Shown: positions 1-11,659, counted from the stretch's first letter. The stretch: DNA of 64,000 nucleotides from Primulina eburnea (GCF_022965805.1 NC_133103.1:33513281-33577280); one strand, 5' to 3'. The notes: a model not told the origin generated them from the letters alone. Made by a program: numbers and translations.

Positions 1-588
1 CGTTGTCGTACTCCTCTGTTCTGGGAGGAAGTCGGAGAACGACAGGTCGAGGGTCCAGAATTGATTCAGCAGGCCAAGGATAAAATTCTTGTGATCAAGC
101 AGCGGATTAAGACTGCTCAGGATCGACAAGCGAGTTATGCGAACACCAAGCGCAGGCCTCTTCATTTTGATGCAGGCGAGAAAGTGTTTCTCAAGGTATC
201 ACCTTTTCGGAGGATTCTGAGATTTGGACTCAAGGGTAAGCTATCTCCGAGATTCATTGGTCCTTTTGAGATCTTGGAATGTGTGGGAGATTTGGCCTAC
301 AGATTAGCCTTGCCACCGTATCTGTCTAGTGTTCACAATGTGTTTCATGTGTCCTTGTTGAGACGATACGTAGCGGATGAGTCCCATGTTTTGCATCCGA
401 CAGAAGTTCAGTTGAATCCGGATTTGTCTTTTGTAGAAAGACCGGTTTCGATCTTAGACCGGAAGGATAAGGTACTGCGGAATAAGACTATTCCTCTTGT
501 CTTAGTGCAGTGGCAGCGCCGAGGTACTGAAGAAGCTACTTGGGAACTAGAGAGTCGCATGCGGTCAGAGCATCCTGAGTTGTTCTAG
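1..588 (+). CDS. F gag-pol polyprotein, C-terminal fragment (integrase tail and chromodomain)
   Basis: The frame is open from base 1 (R-C-R-T-P-L-F-W) to the TAG at 586-588, about 195 codons. It covers the end of integrase. The order is a basic segment (QAKDKILVIKQR), the GPY/F module ([15 protein letters not shown]), the FHVSLLRRY segment, and a chromodomain-like end with LVLVQW and EEATWE. In chromoviruses this C-terminal chromodomain is thought to steer integration into marked chromatin. No stop or frameshift is seen in this fragment. The catalytic core and everything upstream lie outside the window, so the state of the element cannot be judged. The later ATG at 61 is only an internal methionine. 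Confidence 0.9.
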   Translation, partial: RCRTPLFWEEVGERQVEGPELIQQAKDKILVIKQRIKTAQDRQASYANTKRRPLHFDAGEKVFLKVSPFRRILRFGLKGKLSPRFIGPFEILECVGDLAYRLALPPYLSSVHNVFHVSLLRRYVADESHVLHPTEVQLNPDLSFVERPVSILDRKDKVLRNKTIPLVLVQWQRRGTEEATWELESRMRSEHPELF

Positions 589-693
589 TTGTAGCATTTT
601 CAGTTATGATTGTAATTTCAGTTGGGCTTTCAATTTGTAATTCATTCTTGAGATGAATGTATTGATTGTTCAGAATTGTTATTCTTCAGACTC

Positions 694-729
694 GATTTCG
701 CGGACGAAATCCTTTTTAGAGGGGGAGAA
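694..729 (+). promoter_or_regulatory. F pre-PPT hairpin and polypurine tract
   Basis: An 18-nt inverted repeat (GATTTCG-CGGA-CGAAATC, 694-711) is followed by AGAGGGGGAGAA directly before the LTR at 730. The purine run is the expected plus-strand primer. The hairpin recurs at the same place in all nine gypsy elements of this window. Confidence 0.8.
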
Positions 730-783
730 TGTAGTATCCCGATGCCTAAATTGAGTAATTATTGGATTAATTATATTCTGCGA

Positions 784-1050
784 GTTCGGAAGGAACGAAC
801 CAGGATCGGACCGTCCGAAGAGGTTCGGATCGTCCGAAGTGGGTTCGGATGGACCGTTCGGTTCGGTGTCAGACGAGTCTTGTCAACAGTAGACCGTGTC
901 AGGGTTCGGATCGTCCGAAGAGGTTCGGATCGTCCGAAGACAGGTGGCTGGACACGTGGAAGACATGCAGAGTTCGGAACGTCCGAAGTGGATCGGATCG
1001 TCCGAAGTGCACAGGATCGGATCTTCCGAAGTGGATCGGATCGTCCGATC
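784..1050 (+). repeat. F LTR palindrome array (TTCGGATCGTCCGAA type)
   Basis: About nine spaced copies of an imperfect dyad, core TTCGGA-TCG-TCCGAA, with variants such as TTCGGAACGTCCGAA. Spacers vary from a few to about 60 bases. The array ends a few bases before the TATA box. A G-box-like CACGTG lies between two copies, near 953. Confidence 0.85.
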
Positions 1051-1056
1051 GTCGTC

Positions 1057-1064
1057 TATAAATA
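1057..1064 (+). promoter_or_regulatory. F LTR TATA box
   Basis: TATAAATA followed by GAGGCGCG lies directly downstream of the palindrome array. It is a strong candidate for the F core promoter. Transcription would start roughly 30 bases downstream; that start is inferred. Confidence 0.65.
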
Positions 1065-2071
1065 GAGGCGCGAGGCTTCACTTTTCAATTACCAATTCCG
1101 AGAGTTCCAGAGCGGTTTAGTCGTTTCTGATGGGTTTCTAGCTTTTCCCGAGGTTCGGGCACTAGCAGGGAGCTACTGGCTTTGTAGCGGAGCTGTGCTC
1201 TAGTTGGGAGCTAGCGGCATCAGTGGGCTGACTACGGACGCAGGTATGGTTCTAGGTTCCCTTGAGATTTGGAAGTATCTATTAGTCTAGTTAAGGCTTT
1301 TAGATGTGGTTTAGTGATATGGTATCACTTGGATTGTAGGCTTGATTCTAGGGCTGATTACTAGGATCTACTGGTTTGAGGTACGGAAGTACTATCCGAG
1401 ATATCCTGGTTGAGTATGCTTTACTATGTGTTGCATGTTTATGTGTTGCATTATTATCTGACATATGATGCATGGTTTATTATGCGGCATTTGCATAATC
1501 ATGTTGGGCCTGTTTATCTTTTGAGATAGCCTGTTCAGAGGGTGCTCAGCCCTCGGTTGTTGTGGATGGTTGGACCCCGTTGGCCGACGGTGGTCAGGAT
1601 ACCGGTATATCCACAGGTTTATGGTATGGGAGCCACCTCCTGGTGCGACGGCGCAGAGTGCTACATACCTTGACGTCATTTGCCTGAGCAGTTTTTCGTT
1701 ATACCCAGACCCTGGTATCCAGTACATTTTGCATACATGCATGTCATAGTCTTGTATACTCATGCTTTCGGTACTGAGCGTTTTATGCTCACGTCCTCGG
1801 TTTATCTCTGTTTTGGACACCCTATTCGATGGGGCAGGTCTCAGGTTGGACGGTCCAGGAGGGAGAGGACAGGGAGCTAGCAGGGGTTGACCTGTAGTTG
1901 CTGGTATTTTATTCTTGGGATTTAGTTTGATTTGGTTGTTTTAGTATTCGTACTTACTGATTCGATCGGGCTGTATATGTTGTTTTTCCGCTGTTTATCT
2001 GATTCAGTTTTATTAAGTTAATTGCATGCTTAAGTTCTGATTAGTAGGTGATTCTGGAACGGGTCACTACA

Positions 2072-3175
2072 ACATGAATTATACCTTTCGTTGTTAAACC
2101 TTTATCGGTGTCGAAGTCTCGATGTCGAAACGTGGCAAAATGAATCTGAAATGGCAAGGTTCAATAGATACAAAATCAATCTTCAACTCAACCAATACCT
2201 CAACCAATACATATACGTAGCAATATTCATTCTCGGTACATTTCGACGGCATAACGGCGTAAACTTGCGATACCGATAACTCAATAGCAACATAATCAAT
2301 ACCACATATCGATAATTCACAACCACTATCATATACATTTCAAATTCTGAAATTCTGCATAAACTGATACATATATGTGTTGGAAATTCATAACAAACGC
2401 ATACGGTACCATTTCTTCGCTCCGGTTTCAAATATACCTTCATAATCATCACTAGAACATCTAATAATAATCATATCTGATTTCCCTCAATATCTTAACT
2501 TCAAAAACTATAGGAATTGAACAATACTTACATTTTTTCGTAGCCTTCAACGCAAGGAGCACGAATATAAGCTTGGATCAAAAATCGGATGAATATATCT
2601 TGCCTAAACTAGTTTCAAAATGAAAGAAACCTCTCCCTTCCTAAACTTCTCTTTCTCTCGGTTATCTGCTGCTCTTTCCCAGAAAAATGAAGAATGAAAG
2701 ACACCTATAGCATCCATGCATGACAAGGGACAAGTGTCTAATTTTTTTGAATTACACGTCTCGCGCATATGCACGACATCACTCGCGCATATGCGCGAGA
2801 CCTACGGGTCTCGGAAATAAAATTCCTAACTCCTCGCGCCTATGCGCGCTTCATCTCGCGCATATGCGCCAAAGCTTCTGGAGGTATCGCGCATATGCGC
2901 GTCTTATCTCGCGCATGTGCGCCAATGTCTTTGGACGGGTCGCGCATATGCGCGCATTTCTTCGCGCATGTGCGCCGATGCTACTGGAATTGTCACGCAT
3001 ATGCGCACATTTCTTCGCGCATGGCGCCAACTGTTCTGTCCTATTTTGAATATTTTCTCCTTTCATCTTATGTCTTTCCTATTCCTATCTTACTTAATAC
3101 TTCCCGTTGCATGTCATGCATACTTATATTTTCCGAGTTTCACATCAATGAAGACTAATAATCTCGAGCCTTACA
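2072..3175 (-). repeat. C 3' LTR, part (1.1 kb)
   Basis: Nearly identical to 28823-29925 of the C 5' LTR. The minus-strand start TGTAAGGCTCGAG lies at 3175, next to the polypurine tract. The rest of this LTR lies to the left of F, outside the window. Confidence 0.9.
2761..3028 (-). repeat. C 3' LTR palindrome array (TCGCGCATATGCGCGA type)
   Basis: About ten or eleven copies of a dyad built on CGCGCATATGCGCG. Some are perfect and some carry single changes such as CATGTG or CACG. It lies roughly 150-415 bases into the LTR on the minus strand. The array also creates spurious overlapping reading frames rich in ICARM-like peptides. Confidence 0.88.
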
Positions 3176-3213
3176 TTTCTCCCCCTCTAAGAAATAATTT
3201 CGTCCTCGAAATC
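3176..3213 (-). promoter_or_regulatory. C polypurine tract and pre-PPT hairpin
   Basis: On the minus strand, GATTTCG-AGGA-CGAAATT (3213-3196) precedes TTAGAGGGGGAGAAA and then the LTR start. The outer pair is G with T, which can still pair in RNA. Confidence 0.8.
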
Positions 3214-3276
3214 GCAAGTCATTCTATCGATGCAAGTATAAAAGGTTATATAATCAAAACTGAAGAAATACTCACG

Positions 3277-6200
3277 TCACATAAATAGCTTGGGATGTTT
3301 CTGTCTCATATCTGATTCTGTCTCCCACGTTGCTTCTTCGATGACATGACGACTCCACTGGACTTTCACTAATGGAATAATCTTCGTTCTGAGTTGTTTT
3401 TCTTTTCTATCAAGAATTTTTACCGGTTGCTCAACGTAACTCAAAGTCTGATCAAGCTCGGCTTCATCAAGCGGAAGGACATGAGAACTATCTGGCATAT
3501 ATCTACGTAACATCGAGACATGAAAAACATCGTGTATCTCCTGTAGAGAAGGAGGAAGAGCAAGTCGATAGGCTCGATCACCAATCTTTTCAAAGATTTC
3601 ATATGGACCTATGTATCTAGGCGAAAGCTTCCCACGTTTACCAAATCGAACAACGCCTTTGAAAGGAGAAATCTTCAAAAATACTCTGTCTCCCTGTTGA
3701 AATACTAACGGTCTACGTCTGATGTTCGCATATTTGGCTTGCCTATCTTGTGCTGCTTTCATTCGCTTCTGAATTATCTTCACATTTTCTGTCATGTCAC
3801 GAATCATATCAGGCCCCAATTCTGGTACTTCTGAAATGTCATCTCAATACAGCGGCGATCTGCACTTCATGCCATATAAAGCTTCAAACGGTGCCATCTC
3901 AATGCTGGTCTGATAGCTGTTGTTGTATGAGAATTCACAAAGAGCTAGTGAATCTTGCCAACTAGTACCAAAATATAGTACTACAGCTCTCAACATATCC
4001 TCTAGAGTCTGGATAGTCCGCTCCGACTGCCCGTCTGTCTGGGGATGATAGGCCGTACTCAGATGCAATGTCGTACCTAAAGCCTGCTGCAAACTGTGCC
4101 AGAAATGAGAAGTAAATCGGGGATCACGATCTGATACGATAGACTTCGGCACCCCGTGAAATCTGACCACCTCTCTGATATATATCTCGGCCATCTGATC
4201 ATGTCGGTACGTCATTCTGTATGGAATAAAGCAAGCTGATTTGGTCAGTCTGTCAATAATGACCCAAATCGCATCACAGCCCCAAGATGATCGAGGTAAC
4301 TTCGTCATGAAATCCATGGAAATGTGATCCCATTTCCATTCAGGAATAGACAAACTCTGAAGTAGACCTCCGGGCTTCTTTCTCTCGGCTTTTACCTGTT
4401 GAAAATTCAAGCATTTAGACACAAATTCGGCAATGTCTGATTTCATCTGTTTCCACCAAAACTGTGTCTTCAAGTCATTATACATCTTTCTGCCACCAGG
4501 ATGAATACTAAACCGACTACAATGTGCTTCTGACAATATCTGTTGTTTCAAATCTGAAACATCTGGCACTACAAGACGGTTATTCACATACAGAACATGA
4601 TCAAGTACCTGATATTCTGAAAAATGCCCTGATCTGACCATCTGAATCGACTTCTGAATATTCTGATCAGTTCTTTGTGCTTCTTTTATTCTCATAATCA
4701 AATCTGGCTCAACGTGCATCGAAGCAAGGCGTAATATTCTACTATCTGTATTAAAGGTCAATCCAGACAAACAGCAATCTTCAACTAAATTCGAAACACC
4801 TATCATCGATAACGATAACGCACATACCTTTTGACTCAAGGCATCCGCTGCTGCATTTGATTTCCCTGGATAATATTTGATTTCGCAATCGAAATCCTTC
4901 AATAAGTCAAGCCATCTACGCTGCCTCATATTCAACTCTGATTGAGAAAATAAATACTTCAGGCTTTTGTGATCAGAGTAGATTTAAAACTTTTCACCAT
5001 AGAGGTAGTGACGCCAAATCTTCAATGCAAATATGATATCCTCCAATTCAAGATCATGAATTGGGTACCGAGTCTCGTGAGTCTTCAACTGTCTTGAGGC
5101 GTATGCGATTACATGTCCTCGCTGCATAAGAATACATCCTAACCCTCTGTGGGATGCGTCACAATACACAACGAAATCACCTGTACCTGAAGGTATCATC
5201 AATACAGGAGCACTGGTCAGTCGTTTCTTCAACTCCAAGAAGCTAGACTCACATGCTTCAGACCACATAAAAGGCGTATTCTTCTGGGTTAACTGTGTAA
5301 TTGGCTTTGCTATACAGGATAAATCTCGGATAAATCGTCGGTAATAGCCTGCTAGACCCATGAAACTGCGTATCTCTGGCACAGAAGTCGGTCTCGGCCA
5401 ATTGATTACAGCTTCGACTTTACTCGGATCTACAGAAATACCATCTCCAGATATGATATGCCCCAAAAACATAACTTGTCTCAGCCAAAACTCGCACTTT
5501 GAAAATTTAGCATATAATCTCTCATTTCTCAATGTCTGTAATACAATTCTTAAGTGCTCGGCATGATCAGTCTCATTTCCCGAGTAAACCAGAATATCAT
5601 CAATAAAAACAATAACGAACTCATCTAGATACCTTTGAAAGACACGGTTCATCAATCCCATAAACACCGCTGGTGCATTCGTTAAACCAAAAGGCATGAC
5701 AATAAATTCGTAATGTCCATACCTGGTTCGGAATGCTGTCTTCGGTATATCAACATCTCGTACCCGCATCTGGTGATATCCGGATCTCAAATCAATCTTT
5801 GAATAGACGGAGGATCCCTGCAACTGATCAAATAAATCATCGATGCGAGGTAATGGATATTTGTTCTTCACTGTCGCCTTGTACCTGGTATAAGATCGAT
5901 ACTAAAATCTACCTCTCGAACTGGAGGTAACCCTAAATCTCGTCTGGGAACACATCAGCAAATTCACGCACCACTGGCAGATCTGCCAATACTGGGCTCG
6001 ATTTCAGTAGATCTACTGAATAGATAAGGAATCCCTCTGCTCTTTTCTGCAACAATCTGGTCATAGTCAACGCAGACACTAAAGGAATCCGAGATCTGGA
6101 ACCCTTCCCATAGAATTTCCACTCGTCAGTCATCTCTGGTCTGAACCTGACAATCTTCTGGAAACAGCCTACAGTGGCTCGGTACTTGGTTAACATATCA

Positions 6201-7620
6201 ATCCCAACAATACAATCAAAATCAGCTATCCCAAGTAAAATACAATCTAAATCAATTTCATGTCCATCAAACTGTAGTACACAATGTCTAACTGAAGTCA
6301 CAGATACAAGGCCACTTCCCAATGGAGAAGAAATGGACACTACAGTAGCTAAAGACTCGACAGGCGAAGCATGCAATAATGCAAAGCGCTCAGAGATGAA
6401 TGTATGAGATGCACCTGTGTCTATCAAAACATAGGCATGATAACCGCAAAGAAAACAGTTACCTGCGATCACATCATCCGGTGCATCTTGAGCTTGCTCC
6501 TCTGTCAATGCAAACACCTGAGCCTGTTGTCTGGGAGGCTGGATCCCTGTCTGGCTACCTCTGGCTCTGGGCTGTGTCTGTGTGGAAGTGGGATGAAAGG
6601 AATGGACAGATGAAGCTTGCCTCTCAGGCTGAGCTACTGATGCAGAAGACCCTGCACTCTGAGATCTCGGTAGGCCCCTTTGTGGACAGACCCTAGCGAA
6701 ATGTCCCGGTTTCTTACATATGTTACATCTGCCCATCACACCCTGACACTGCTCGGTGGCATGTCTACCTCCGCAAGAACTGCAATACACACCTGTGTAC
6801 TCGGTACTCTGACCAGGACCTTTCTGTCGTGACCCGCCGGAGCTCGACGAACTGCTTCCTGATCCATTGAACTGTTTTCCCTTTGCTTTCAACTGATCTT
6901 TTCTTCCACTGCTGCTACCATCGCTCTCAAATCGAGGAGGGGGTTGAACTGAAGGTAGTGGCGGTCTAGGAATCGGCGCAACATAAGGAATGCTTCGTTG
7001 CCTAAGTAATCCAGCCTCCGCTCCCTTGGCGCGATTCAAAGCATCAGTAAAGTTGTTGGCCTACCGGTGTTCACCAAGGTAAAGATGTCTGGATTCAAGC
7101 CATTTATAAACTGATCCGCAACGGCCTCTTCATTCTCGGCAACATGAGGGGCGAATATGAGCAATGACGAAAACTTAGCAACATACTCCTCGATGTTCAG
7201 TTGTCCCTGCCTCAGGTTGGCAAACTCAGCACCCTTGTCCTTTCGGTATGACACTGGGAAGAATCGCTGATAGAACTCAGTCTGGAACACCTTCCAGGTA
7301 ATCTGTGTGCCACGGTGCTCCAATGCTCTCCTCATAGTGATCCACCAACTCTTTGCTACGTCTTGCAATTGGTGCCCCACTAATTTCACTCGTCGATCAT
7401 CAGTGTACTCAAGGGATTCGAATAGCATCTCGATATCCTCCAGCCAGCTCTCACATTCGACTGCATTTTCTGTGCCTTTCAGTGTCGGTGGTCGGAAGGA
7501 CTGAAACCGTTTAAGCAAAGTCTCCATCGGTGTAGCAGTCACGTCCATCGGATCACCGGATGTACTGCCCTGTTCTGGTGCACGACCTACTGTTGGTTGC
7601 GGTACTCGTCAAGGCGGCAT
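3277..7620 (-). pseudogene. C gag-pol polyprotein pseudogene
   Basis: Gag starts at the ATG complementary to 7618-7620 (MPP) but meets a TGA as codon 4. Order from there: gag capsid part, CCHC knuckle (CNICKKPGHFARVC), aspartic protease ([10 protein letters not shown]), RT (FIDDILVYS), RNase H ([10 protein letters not shown]), integrase and chromodomain. Lesions seen: a 1-bp loss in gag near 7040-7060; a frame break with stop near 5935; a deletion of about 180 bp near 5882-5890 that removes the RT fingers region (from after VDFSIDL-PGT to KATVKNKYP); a TAA at 4984-4986 in RNase H; a TGA at 3844-3846 replacing Trp in the integrase tail. The integrase zinc motif has CLNF where relatives have CLNC. 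The chromodomain end is intact to the stop at 3277. It cannot encode active enzymes. Confidence 0.93.
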
Positions 7621-7863
7621 ATCTGAATAGCAATCAATTAATACACAATCTATACAATATGTCTCAGCCCTCCTCTGATCATATACCTCTGATCCAGAAT
7701 CGGTTCTGATTCAGTCTTTACGAGTACATGTTGTAAGTCAATTCAGATAACAATGCACATGTAATAGGGAAAGCAATAAATCATGCTAGCACATCATAAA
7801 GCAAGGAAGATGACTCGATCTACCCCGTTCGTTCTAGTCTATCTCAGTCTACAGAAACTACGG
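7621..7863 (-). other. C 5' untranslated leader
   Basis: No gene. It corresponds to the leader between primer-binding site and gag of related elements I and B (40597-40840 and 16230-16411), including a conserved GAGCGGGGTAGATCGAGTCA-like stretch on the minus strand. Confidence 0.7.
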
Positions 7864-7878
7864 CTCTGATACCACCTG
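7864..7878 (-). promoter_or_regulatory. C primer-binding site (initiator tRNA-Met)
   Basis: The minus strand reads GGTGGTATCAGAGC a few bases after the LTR end. TGGTATCAGAGC complements the 3' end of plant initiator tRNA-Met, the usual primer for these elements. Confidence 0.85.
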
Positions 7879-7879
7879 T

Positions 7880-8066
7880 TGTGGGGACCCGGGCTCTAAC
7901 TCAATTCTTTCTGGGATTAATTGGATCTTTGTTCTAAAATGTGGGTCATAAAAAAAATTTTCTTTTTATATGTAATCAAATGTAGATAAACAAGCACAAG
8001 GTTTTTATTTATTTTATCTCCACAAACATAATATACATGTCTTGTCCATTATATATTCAACAAACC
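7880..8066 (-). repeat. C 5' LTR, inner part (with left TSD of A)
   Basis: The minus-strand end of the LTR (GGGTCCCCACA) lies at 7880. The LTR is cut at 8066 by A. The last five bases, AAACC (8062-8066), are the left TSD copy of A. Confidence 0.9.
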
Positions 8067-8227
8067 TGTAAGGCCCGAGAAATTTATCATGTTAATTCGA
8101 AATGATTTGACGAGGGTTATTATAATCGGGCACGATTTGTTGATAATTGACATGATTGGGGTTATAAGAACTCAAATGACGAGGCCGGGCGTCGGTGCAA
8201 GAAAAACAAGATTTGTACAGAATTCGT

Positions 8228-8480
8228 GGCGCCGAGTGGTAGAAAGAGACCGCCCGAGCGCCAATGCACCATAAATGGGAGAGTTTTACAGAAAGTCTGG
8301 CGCTCGAGCGGTAGAAAGTTACCGCCCGAGCGCCAGTGTTCTCCGAGATTATAATCAAACAGAAAAGGTGGCTCCCGAGCGGTAGAAAAGTACCGCTCGA
8401 GCGCCAATGGAATAAAGAGCCACGCATCGAACAGAAAGTGTCGCGCCCGAGCGGTACTTTCTTACCGCTCGAGCGCGAGA
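8228..8480 (+). repeat. A LTR hairpin array (CGCTCGAGCGGTAGAAA type)
   Basis: Four inverted repeats of about 35 bases. Each has arms like GGCGCTCGAGCGGTA and TACCGCTCGAGCGCC around a short loop such as GAAAG. The spacers, 25-45 bases, are not conserved with each other. A run of TATATATATATATG follows at about 8525-8541 and could be the core promoter. The same motif type appears in element H. Confidence 0.88.
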
Positions 8481-9466
8481 CGTGGAATAGGCGAGACGAG
8501 ACACTTGCCTTCTTGCATGCATCGTATATGTATATATATATATGTATACTTCGCAAAATTCCTCAGAAACGAGGATAAAGAATCGAGAAAGGTTTCTGAA
8601 AAAGAGTGAAATATCCTTACGCCTTTTGTGAGAAATCCGTCCGTCTGTTTTTGAATCCGATTATAGTACTGTGTTCCTATCAACGCAAGCTACAACTGGA
8701 CGTAAGTTTTGTTACGTTTAGACAAGATTTGAATTTATGATATTGTCAGAATTGAATATGATTCAGATATGGTGTTCCTGCTACAGTAGATATTATAGAA
8801 TTGAAGTCAGATTGAAGAACAGATTGTTTCTGTATTTGTTATGATTTTCGAAAGATATTGACAGAGATTCGATATCAGATTTGTGTTATCGTTGAGATTA
8901 GGAGTTATGTCAGTATTGATTATGAGTTTTGGTATTATATCTGTGATGTTTGGATTGACGGGATTATCGAGACAGTATTGTTATCCCGTCGAAACATCAA
9001 TGAATTGATATTGATCAGACTCAGTATTGATTGTGATTATATCGTGATATTGTCGATATAAATTGAATTGTGTCTTGATTCGATATTAATCAGAACAGGC
9101 TTTGAACTGAGCTGTATATTGACACAGTCGATTCGATATTGTGAATTCAGATTGACATGGACAGACGTGAAATGGAGTCTTCGTCTTCGTCAGATCATGA
9201 AGACAAAGGTATAAGTCAATGTGGTATTGGGAGATGGACTTGATTCGGTTTAGACTTGGGTTTCCCTAAATCACATACTTTACTTTATTGCATTGATATT
9301 TGCATTGATTGATTGTTATACTTGTTTTCTTGAGTTATAGATTACAGGTATTAGAAGAGTAGTCTTATGACAGAAGTGCCGTTAGTGGTGGGATCGCCAC
9401 GGGCACATTGCACGATGTCATAAGATGGTGTATTGGCGGTTGTGCCAAAGACTGTCACTGGATGAT

Positions 9467-9874
9467 TGATTATCGATGTGGGTAGACTGATAGCTTCTTC
9501 TATTACTGTTGGTTGATATTATATCGATGTGGATAGATGTATAGCTTCTTCTATTACTGTTGATTGATATTATATCGATGTGGATAGATTCATCATTCCT
9601 TCTATTACTGTTAATCGATGTTATATCGATGTGGATAGAATCGGACTTTGTTCTATTACTGGTAATCGATATCATATCAATGTGAATAGAATCAGGGCTT
9701 GCTCTATTACTGGTAATCGATAATATATCAATGTGAATAGAATCAGGGCTTCGTCTATTACTGTTAATCGATACTGTATCGGTGTGGATAGAACTGGAGT
9801 CTTTTCTGTTACTGTTAATCGATACTATATCGGCGTGGATAGAACTGGAGTCTTTTCTATTACTGTTAGTCGAT
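9467..9874 (+). repeat. A LTR minisatellite, about 51-bp units
   Basis: About eight imperfect tandem units. Each contains TCTATTACTGTTAATCGAT and ATATCGATGTGGATAGA. The unit drifts along the array. The same array, one part shorter, is in the other A LTR at 27219-27614. Short open frames here (SIHIDIISINSNRR repeats) are artefacts. Confidence 0.85.
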
Positions 9875-10084
9875 ATATACAGACCGACGTCTGGAACCGG
9901 GATCCCTAGACTAGGATTGAGTCTAGTCTGAATTTTGTAGCTACGAGTATTGTTGACAGTGTGTTATTGATTATGTTTCAGATTCGTTACATATTGTTGA
10001 TACTTGATTACATGCTTTATATTTGTTATATGATTGCATGTTTCATTGATTTATACTGGGAGTTATTCTCACCGGTTTATCCGG

Positions 10085-10118
10085 CTGTTGTCTTGTCTGT
10101 ATGTGTACTTGACAACAG
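10085..10118 (+). promoter_or_regulatory. A LTR conserved stem-loop
   Basis: CTGTTGTC pairs with GACAACAG around an 18-base loop containing CTGTATGTGT. A CCGG-TTTAT-CCGG mini-repeat precedes it and GGTGGGACAGG follows. Equivalent 34-base stem-loops occur in the LTRs of B, C, E and I; the second A copy is at 27825-27858. Confidence 0.7.
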
Positions 10119-10401
10119 GTGGGACAGGTTCAGGGTCGAGGAGATGAGGAGAGATCGAGTTAGAGTGGAGACTTCGGACTTTGATCTGAGATAGGGTTTG
10201 AACAATTGATATTAGATGTTAAACTCTAGTTTGAATAAATGTTTTGTAATACAGGATTTGTATTTTATATACTGAGATGTATATATGTTTTATTTCACTA
10301 CGTTCCGCAATTTAAAAAGAAAAATTTTTAGACCATGTTTTATAATTGATTAATTAGTCCCAATGATGATTAAGAACTTGATTAGCGTCCGGGTCCCCAC
10401 A

Positions 10402-10813
10402 ACAGGTGGTATCAGAGCATTAGGTTCCAGAACAGTAGGTTCTAAAGCCGTAGGTTCTGTAGACTGAGATAGAAGAGAATGAGCGGGGTAGATTGAATTT
10501 TCTTCCTTGCATGTGATTGCTAGCATGAGATTCATTTTAATGTTGATTGACATTGTGTGCTAGCATGAGACTATGTGTTTCTGCTTTGAGATACATGTTT
10601 CCCTGATTATTTGATTTGAATGGGTATTATGTATTCTTGAATATAAATCAGATCTGATTCCTGATCAGCAGTAAGATGATCAGAGAAAGATTAGAACAGA
10701 TTGGTTGTACTGGATTACTAATGTTTTGGTAATCAGATATAGCTCCCTGAAGGATTCCTGAAAAAGGCAGTACTTCGTATGATCAGATAGATAGATAAGA
10801 ATCTCAGATAGAT
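10402..10813 (+). other. A primer-binding site and leader
   Basis: GGTGGTATCAGAGC (about 10407-10420) matches initiator tRNA-Met. The rest is untranslated leader related to the leaders of E, B and I. No gene seen. Confidence 0.75.
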
Positions 10814-11659
10814 GTGTCAGAAACTCCAATGGAAACGAAGTTGAGGGAATTTCAGTTACTTCAGCCACCGATTCTGAGTGGTATTGAGACATCGGAAGAT
10901 TGTCAGAACTGGTTGGATGACATAGAAATACTGGTCGATTTACTGGATTGTACCGATGAACAGAAAGTTAAATTGGTAGTTTATCAGTTACGGGAGGCTG
11001 CCAGAAATTGGTGGATTACGATCAGAGGCATCTTAGAACTACGTGGTATTGTGATCACGTGGGAAGTCTTCAAAGCTGAATTCTATCAAAGATTTTTCTT
11101 AGTTTTATATCAGGAGGACAAAAGAGCGGAATTTGAGAATTTGAGACAAGGTCAACTTAATGTTGAAGAATATGTTGCGAAATTCTCTACGCTACTGCAT
11201 TTTGCTCCTCATTTGGCTGGAAATGACGAAACTGTAGTGAATCAGTTCGTCAGAGGATTGAATTCAGAAATAGTTGCATTGATGAACATGCAGCAACCTT
11301 ATCATTTTGCTGATGCTTTGAGTAAAGCAAGGAGGGCGGAGGCGAGTCTGATTAGACAATTGGGAAGATTGAGCGTGAAGCAATCCCAGACACAGCAATC
11401 CCCTCTCCGATTTGAACGTGGCAGCACGAGTGGAAAGCAAGAGTTGCTTAAAGCTCGAAAGAAACCGTTCAAGAAATTAGGAGGTGGTTCCTCTAGTTCC
11501 AGCGGTTCTAGCCCGAGCTATACTGGGGTGTATTGCAGAACTTGTGGGGGAAGACATCCCACAGAGCAATGCCAGGGAGTGACTGGTACTTGTCATATCT
11601 GCAGACAACAGGGACACTTTGCTAGAGTCTGTCCCCAGAAGGGTCCTCGAAGATTTTAG
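10814..11659 (+). CDS. A gag, intact (281 aa)
   Basis: One uninterrupted frame from the ATG at 10814 to the TAG at 11657-11659. Residues 1-150 are a retrotransposon gag capsid domain (WLDDIEILVDLLDCTDEQ, WWITIRG, FYQRFF, LRQGQLNVEEYVAKF). Then come a Ser-rich linker (GGGSSSSSGSSPSYTGVYC) and a CCHC knuckle [14 protein letters not shown] near the C end. In autonomous relatives gag runs on into protease. Here the frame stops just after the knuckle, giving a free-standing Gag. Such a protein could form particles and package RNA, but no enzyme is encoded. The start is the first ATG in frame; E has ATA at this position. Intactness beside a ruined pol suggests past selection on gag, which is an inference. 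Confidence 0.88.
   Translation: MSETPMETKLREFQLLQPPILSGIETSEDCQNWLDDIEILVDLLDCTDEQKVKLVVYQLREAARNWWITIRGILELRGIVITWEVFKAEFYQRFFLVLYQEDKRAEFENLRQGQLNVEEYVAKFSTLLHFAPHLAGNDETVVNQFVRGLNSEIVALMNMQQPYHFADALSKARRAEASLIRQLGRLSVKQSQTQQSPLRFERGSTSGKQELLKARKKPFKKLGGGSSSSSGSSPSYTGVYCRTCGGRHPTEQCQGVTGTCHICRQQGHFARVCPQKGPRRF

Larger units (their letters stand above)
1..2071 (+). mobile_element. Element F: Ty3/gypsy chromovirus, 3' end only
   Basis: The window opens inside the last part of a gag-pol polyprotein. It is followed by a short untranslated stretch, a polypurine tract and a full 3' LTR that starts TGTAGTATCCCG and ends CACTACA. The sequence after 2071 is the LTR of element C: it matches the undisturbed C LTR from about 28823. 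F is therefore inserted in C. Its 5' part and the left TSD lie outside the window. Confidence 0.9.
730..2071 (+). repeat. F 3' LTR (1342 bp)
   Basis: It begins TGTAGTATCCCG after the polypurine tract and ends in CA at 2071, where C LTR sequence resumes. It contains a palindrome array, a TATA box and GC-rich downstream sequence. The translated reading frames in the array are by-products of the repeat and not genes. Confidence 0.88.
8067..10401 (+). repeat. A 5' LTR (2335 bp)
   Basis: It starts TGTAAGGCCCGAG and ends GGGTCCCCACA, followed at once by ACAGGTGGTATCAGAGC. It holds an array of four hairpins, a TATA-like run, a minisatellite of about 51 bp units, the conserved GGGATCCCTAGA block and the LTR stem-loop. 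Confidence 0.93.

Noticed and set aside
784..1050. Reading frames of 60-130 codons in the F LTR array
   Set aside because: They overlap on both strands and only translate the palindrome repeats; no start context or homology.
2720..3158. Overlapping frames with repeated ICA/ARM peptides (also at 29470-29908)
   Set aside because: They are translations of the CGCGCATATGCGCG array in the C LTR, on both strands and in several frames.
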